Below, piece by piece: positions 62,634 to 64,000 of a DNA stretch of 64,000 bases. The first letter of the stretch is position 1, and each line of letters begins with the position of its first letter. Source of the DNA: Paraburkholderia sp. PGU19 (lineage in GTDB: Bacteria; Pseudomonadota; Gammaproteobacteria; Burkholderiales; Burkholderiaceae); contig NZ_AP023181.1 of the NCBI RefSeq assembly GCF_013426915.1, positions 1,674,001 to 1,738,000 of the forward strand. The letters run 5' to 3'. A program made the translations under genes and the position numbers. The notes under the pieces are model-generated. The model worked only from the letters and a program-made list of their open reading frames with translations. It searched no databases and was not told the DNA's origin.

Positions 62634-64000
62634 GTGACGACGAACTTTTCGTTCGGGCCGTTCTTCCTGTTTCCGGATAAGCGACTGCTTGTCTGTCATG
62701 GCAAGCAGGTCAAGCTGGGTAGTCGCGCGCTCGACATTCTGATTGCACTCGTGCGTCGTGCCGGAAGCGTCATCAGCGCGCGCGATCTTCTCGCGGAAGT
62801 ATGGCGCGATACGGTCGTCGAAGAAGGGAGTCTTCGCTTTCATCTCGTCGCACTGCGCAAAGCGTTTGCCGATGGCGATCCGGGCGTCACGTATGTGATG
62901 AATGTACCCGGAAGGGGTTATACGTTTGTCGCGACCGTGACGCCGTGTGACGGGATTCAGTCGGGCGTCGAACTCAAGACCGCGCGGTCGGCTACGCGTG
63001 GTCAATCGCGGTTCGTGCATACGGGCGCCGCCATCGTTGGCCGGGAACGCGAAATAGAGCATATCGCCCAGCAACTCGAAGCGCACAGGTTCGTCAGTAT
63101 TGTCGGTGCGGGCGGAATGGGTAAGACGACGGTTGCGAACGCGGTGATCGACCGGCTGCGCGCGGATTTCGACGGCAGGATCGTTTCCGTCGATCTCTCG
63201 GTGATTCAGGATTCGGAACTGATTTCGTCGACACTGGTGGCCGCGTTGCGTGAAGGGCAGGAAGCAGCCGCGTCGATCAGCGAAGTATGTGCGTCGATTG
63301 GCCATACCCGAATGCTCGTTTTTCTCGACTGCTGCGAGCATCTGATAGACGGTGTTGCTCAGGCTGCGCAAGTTCTCTATCGAAACGCGAGCGGCATTTA
63401 TATTCTCGTGACGTCGCGGGAAATCGTGAATGTCGACGGTGAATTCGTATTCCGCCTGCCGCCGCTCGACGCGCCGCCACCGGGCGAGCCACTCAAAGCA
63501 CACGATGCGCAACGCTATTCGGCAATCCGGTTGTTCGTCGAGCGCGTCGTGCAGGCGGGCTGCCGCTTCGAATTGACTGACGATAACGCGCAATCGGTGG
63601 GCAGGCTCTGCCGGGCTCTGGATGGCATTCCATTGGCGATTGAACTCGCCGCGCGACAGATGCCGACTTTCGGTCTCGTCGGGATTCTGGAACTGGTGGA
63701 CAAGAAGAGCCGGCTCATGTGGCACGGACGCCGCACCGCCGTGCCGAGGCATCAGACGCTCGGCGCGACACTCGACTGGAGCTACGGGCTGCTGACCGGG
63801 CTGGAGCAGGTATGTCTGCGAAGGCTGGCGGTATTTGTCGGCTGCTTCGCGCTCGATGCGGCCGTGGCCGTGATCGGCGCAGAGGATATCGATCGCGCCG
63901 ACGTGCTGAGAGCCATCAATCAACTGTCGAACAAGTCGCTTCTGGATGTGACGCCAGACGAGAGCGCAGTTCGCTACTTTCTGCTCGACACGACCCGTTC
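62634..64000 (+). CDS. Winged-helix/NTPase transcriptional regulator, N-terminal part (cut by window edge)
   Basis: Open from a GTG at 62634 (TTG 62589 also possible; in-frame stop at 62568) to the right edge, 455 residues seen. Residues 1-100 are an OmpR/CadC-type winged helix: FGPFFLFPDKRLLVC, GSRALDILIALVRRAG, and the wing YVMNVPGRGYTFVATV. Residues 130-455 are an NB-ARC/AAA-like NTPase with Walker A GAGGMGKTTVANAV, Walker B MLVFLDCCEHL, sensor TSREI and GIPLAIELAA. The class lacks a receiver domain and is expected to sense a ligand through C-terminal repeats beyond the window. Antisense frames here are shadows. Confidence 0.85.
   Translation, partial: MTTNFSFGPFFLFPDKRLLVCHGKQVKLGSRALDILIALVRRAGSVISARDLLAEVWRDTVVEEGSLRFHLVALRKAFADGDPGVTYVMNVPGRGYTFVATVTPCDGIQSGVELKTARSATRGQSRFVHTGAAIVGREREIEHIAQQLEAHRFVSIVGAGGMGKTTVANAVIDRLRADFDGRIVSVDLSVIQDSELISSTLVAALREGQEAAASISEVCASIGHTRMLVFLDCCEHLIDGVAQAAQVLYRNASGIYILVTSREIVNVDGEFVFRLPPLDAPPPGEPLKAHDAQRYSAIRLFVERVVQAGCRFELTDDNAQSVGRLCRALDGIPLAIELAARQMPTFGLVGILELVDKKSRLMWHGRRTAVPRHQTLGATLDWSYGLLTGLEQVCLRRLAVFVGCFALDAAVAVIGAEDIDRADVLRAINQLSNKSLLDVTPDESAVRYFLLDTTR

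Noticed and set aside
62631..63923. 430-residue antisense frame over the winged-helix/NTPase gene
   Set aside because: The forward frame has clear Walker and winged-helix motifs; the antisense frame has none.
1..64000. Insertion sequences, prophage, CRISPR arrays, toxin-antitoxin or defence islands
   Set aside because: No transposase, integrase, phage structural gene, regularly spaced repeat or known defence gene was recognised.

Overview
The window reads as a piece of a high-GC betaproteobacterial replicon, most likely Paraburkholderia, Caballeronia or Burkholderia. This rests on strong G/C third-position bias, fused indolepyruvate ferredoxin oxidoreductase, DUF2934 and MXKDX pentapeptide-repeat proteins, a dense population of LysR regulators (six), two MocR-type regulators, and many small catabolic or transport operons. 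No ribosomal or cell-division genes are present. The density of regulated metabolic modules fits a secondary chromosome or chromid better than a core chromosome. I see no insertion sequence, prophage, integrase, CRISPR array or replication origin. Exactly one RNA gene is visible, a tRNA-Leu(GAG).

Left part (1-9.8 kb): the N-terminal half of a fused indolepyruvate:ferredoxin oxidoreductase diverges from a LysR regulator. Next comes a LysR / permuted aconitase-family hydro-lyase / MFS transporter cluster, then a secreted alpha/beta hydrolase, a short periplasmic-binding-like protein and tRNA-Leu. From 9.9 to 13.1 kb lies a tight arsenic operon, arsR-arsI-arsC-acr3-arsH. It is preceded by a perfect ArsR-type palindrome. 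The presence of ArsI (C-As lyase) and ArsH points to organoarsenical detoxification, but arsH carries a one-base frameshift. A DUF2934 protein, a sugar-acid-type MFS transporter plus D-2-hydroxyacid dehydrogenase, and a divergent helix-turn-helix/citrate-synthase fusion protein follow.

From 17.1 to 20.4 kb is a complete SigF-like stress module: NrsF (DUF1109) anti-sigma, ECF sigma factor, cytochrome b, a YedY-type molybdopterin oxidoreductase and a secreted MXKDX-repeat peptide. Two exact GTAACC-N16-CGAA promoters face away from each other between the sigma gene and the cytochrome gene, implying autoregulation and direct control. A methyltransferase/MarR pair, ClcA and the membrane glucose dehydrogenase Gcd follow.

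The middle (26-35.8 kb) has an AllA-like/LysR/DUF2848/amidase/binding-protein cluster, probably for a ureide or amide. It also has a compact DUF4118-membrane-protein/esterase/MipA operon, a GNAT enzyme and an AraC regulator. From 35.8 to 46.2 kb come a GST/three-domain oxidoreductase/LysR operon, a chemoreceptor with a FliA-type promoter, a DJ-1 protein divergent from a MocR-LysE pair, and a ProP-like transporter.

The right part (46.3-64 kb) carries a GNAT enzyme, PoxB, and an SRPBCC/aldo-keto reductase/old yellow enzyme/aldo-keto reductase run, in which the old yellow enzyme is frameshifted at its last residues. It continues with an MFS exporter divergent from a LysR gene, an NDH-2-like flavoprotein, an SDR, a MocR regulator followed one base later by an orphan sigma region-4 fragment, TetR, an EamA exporter/LysR pair, an NTF2-like protein, and the start of a winged-helix/NTPase regulator cut by the window edge.
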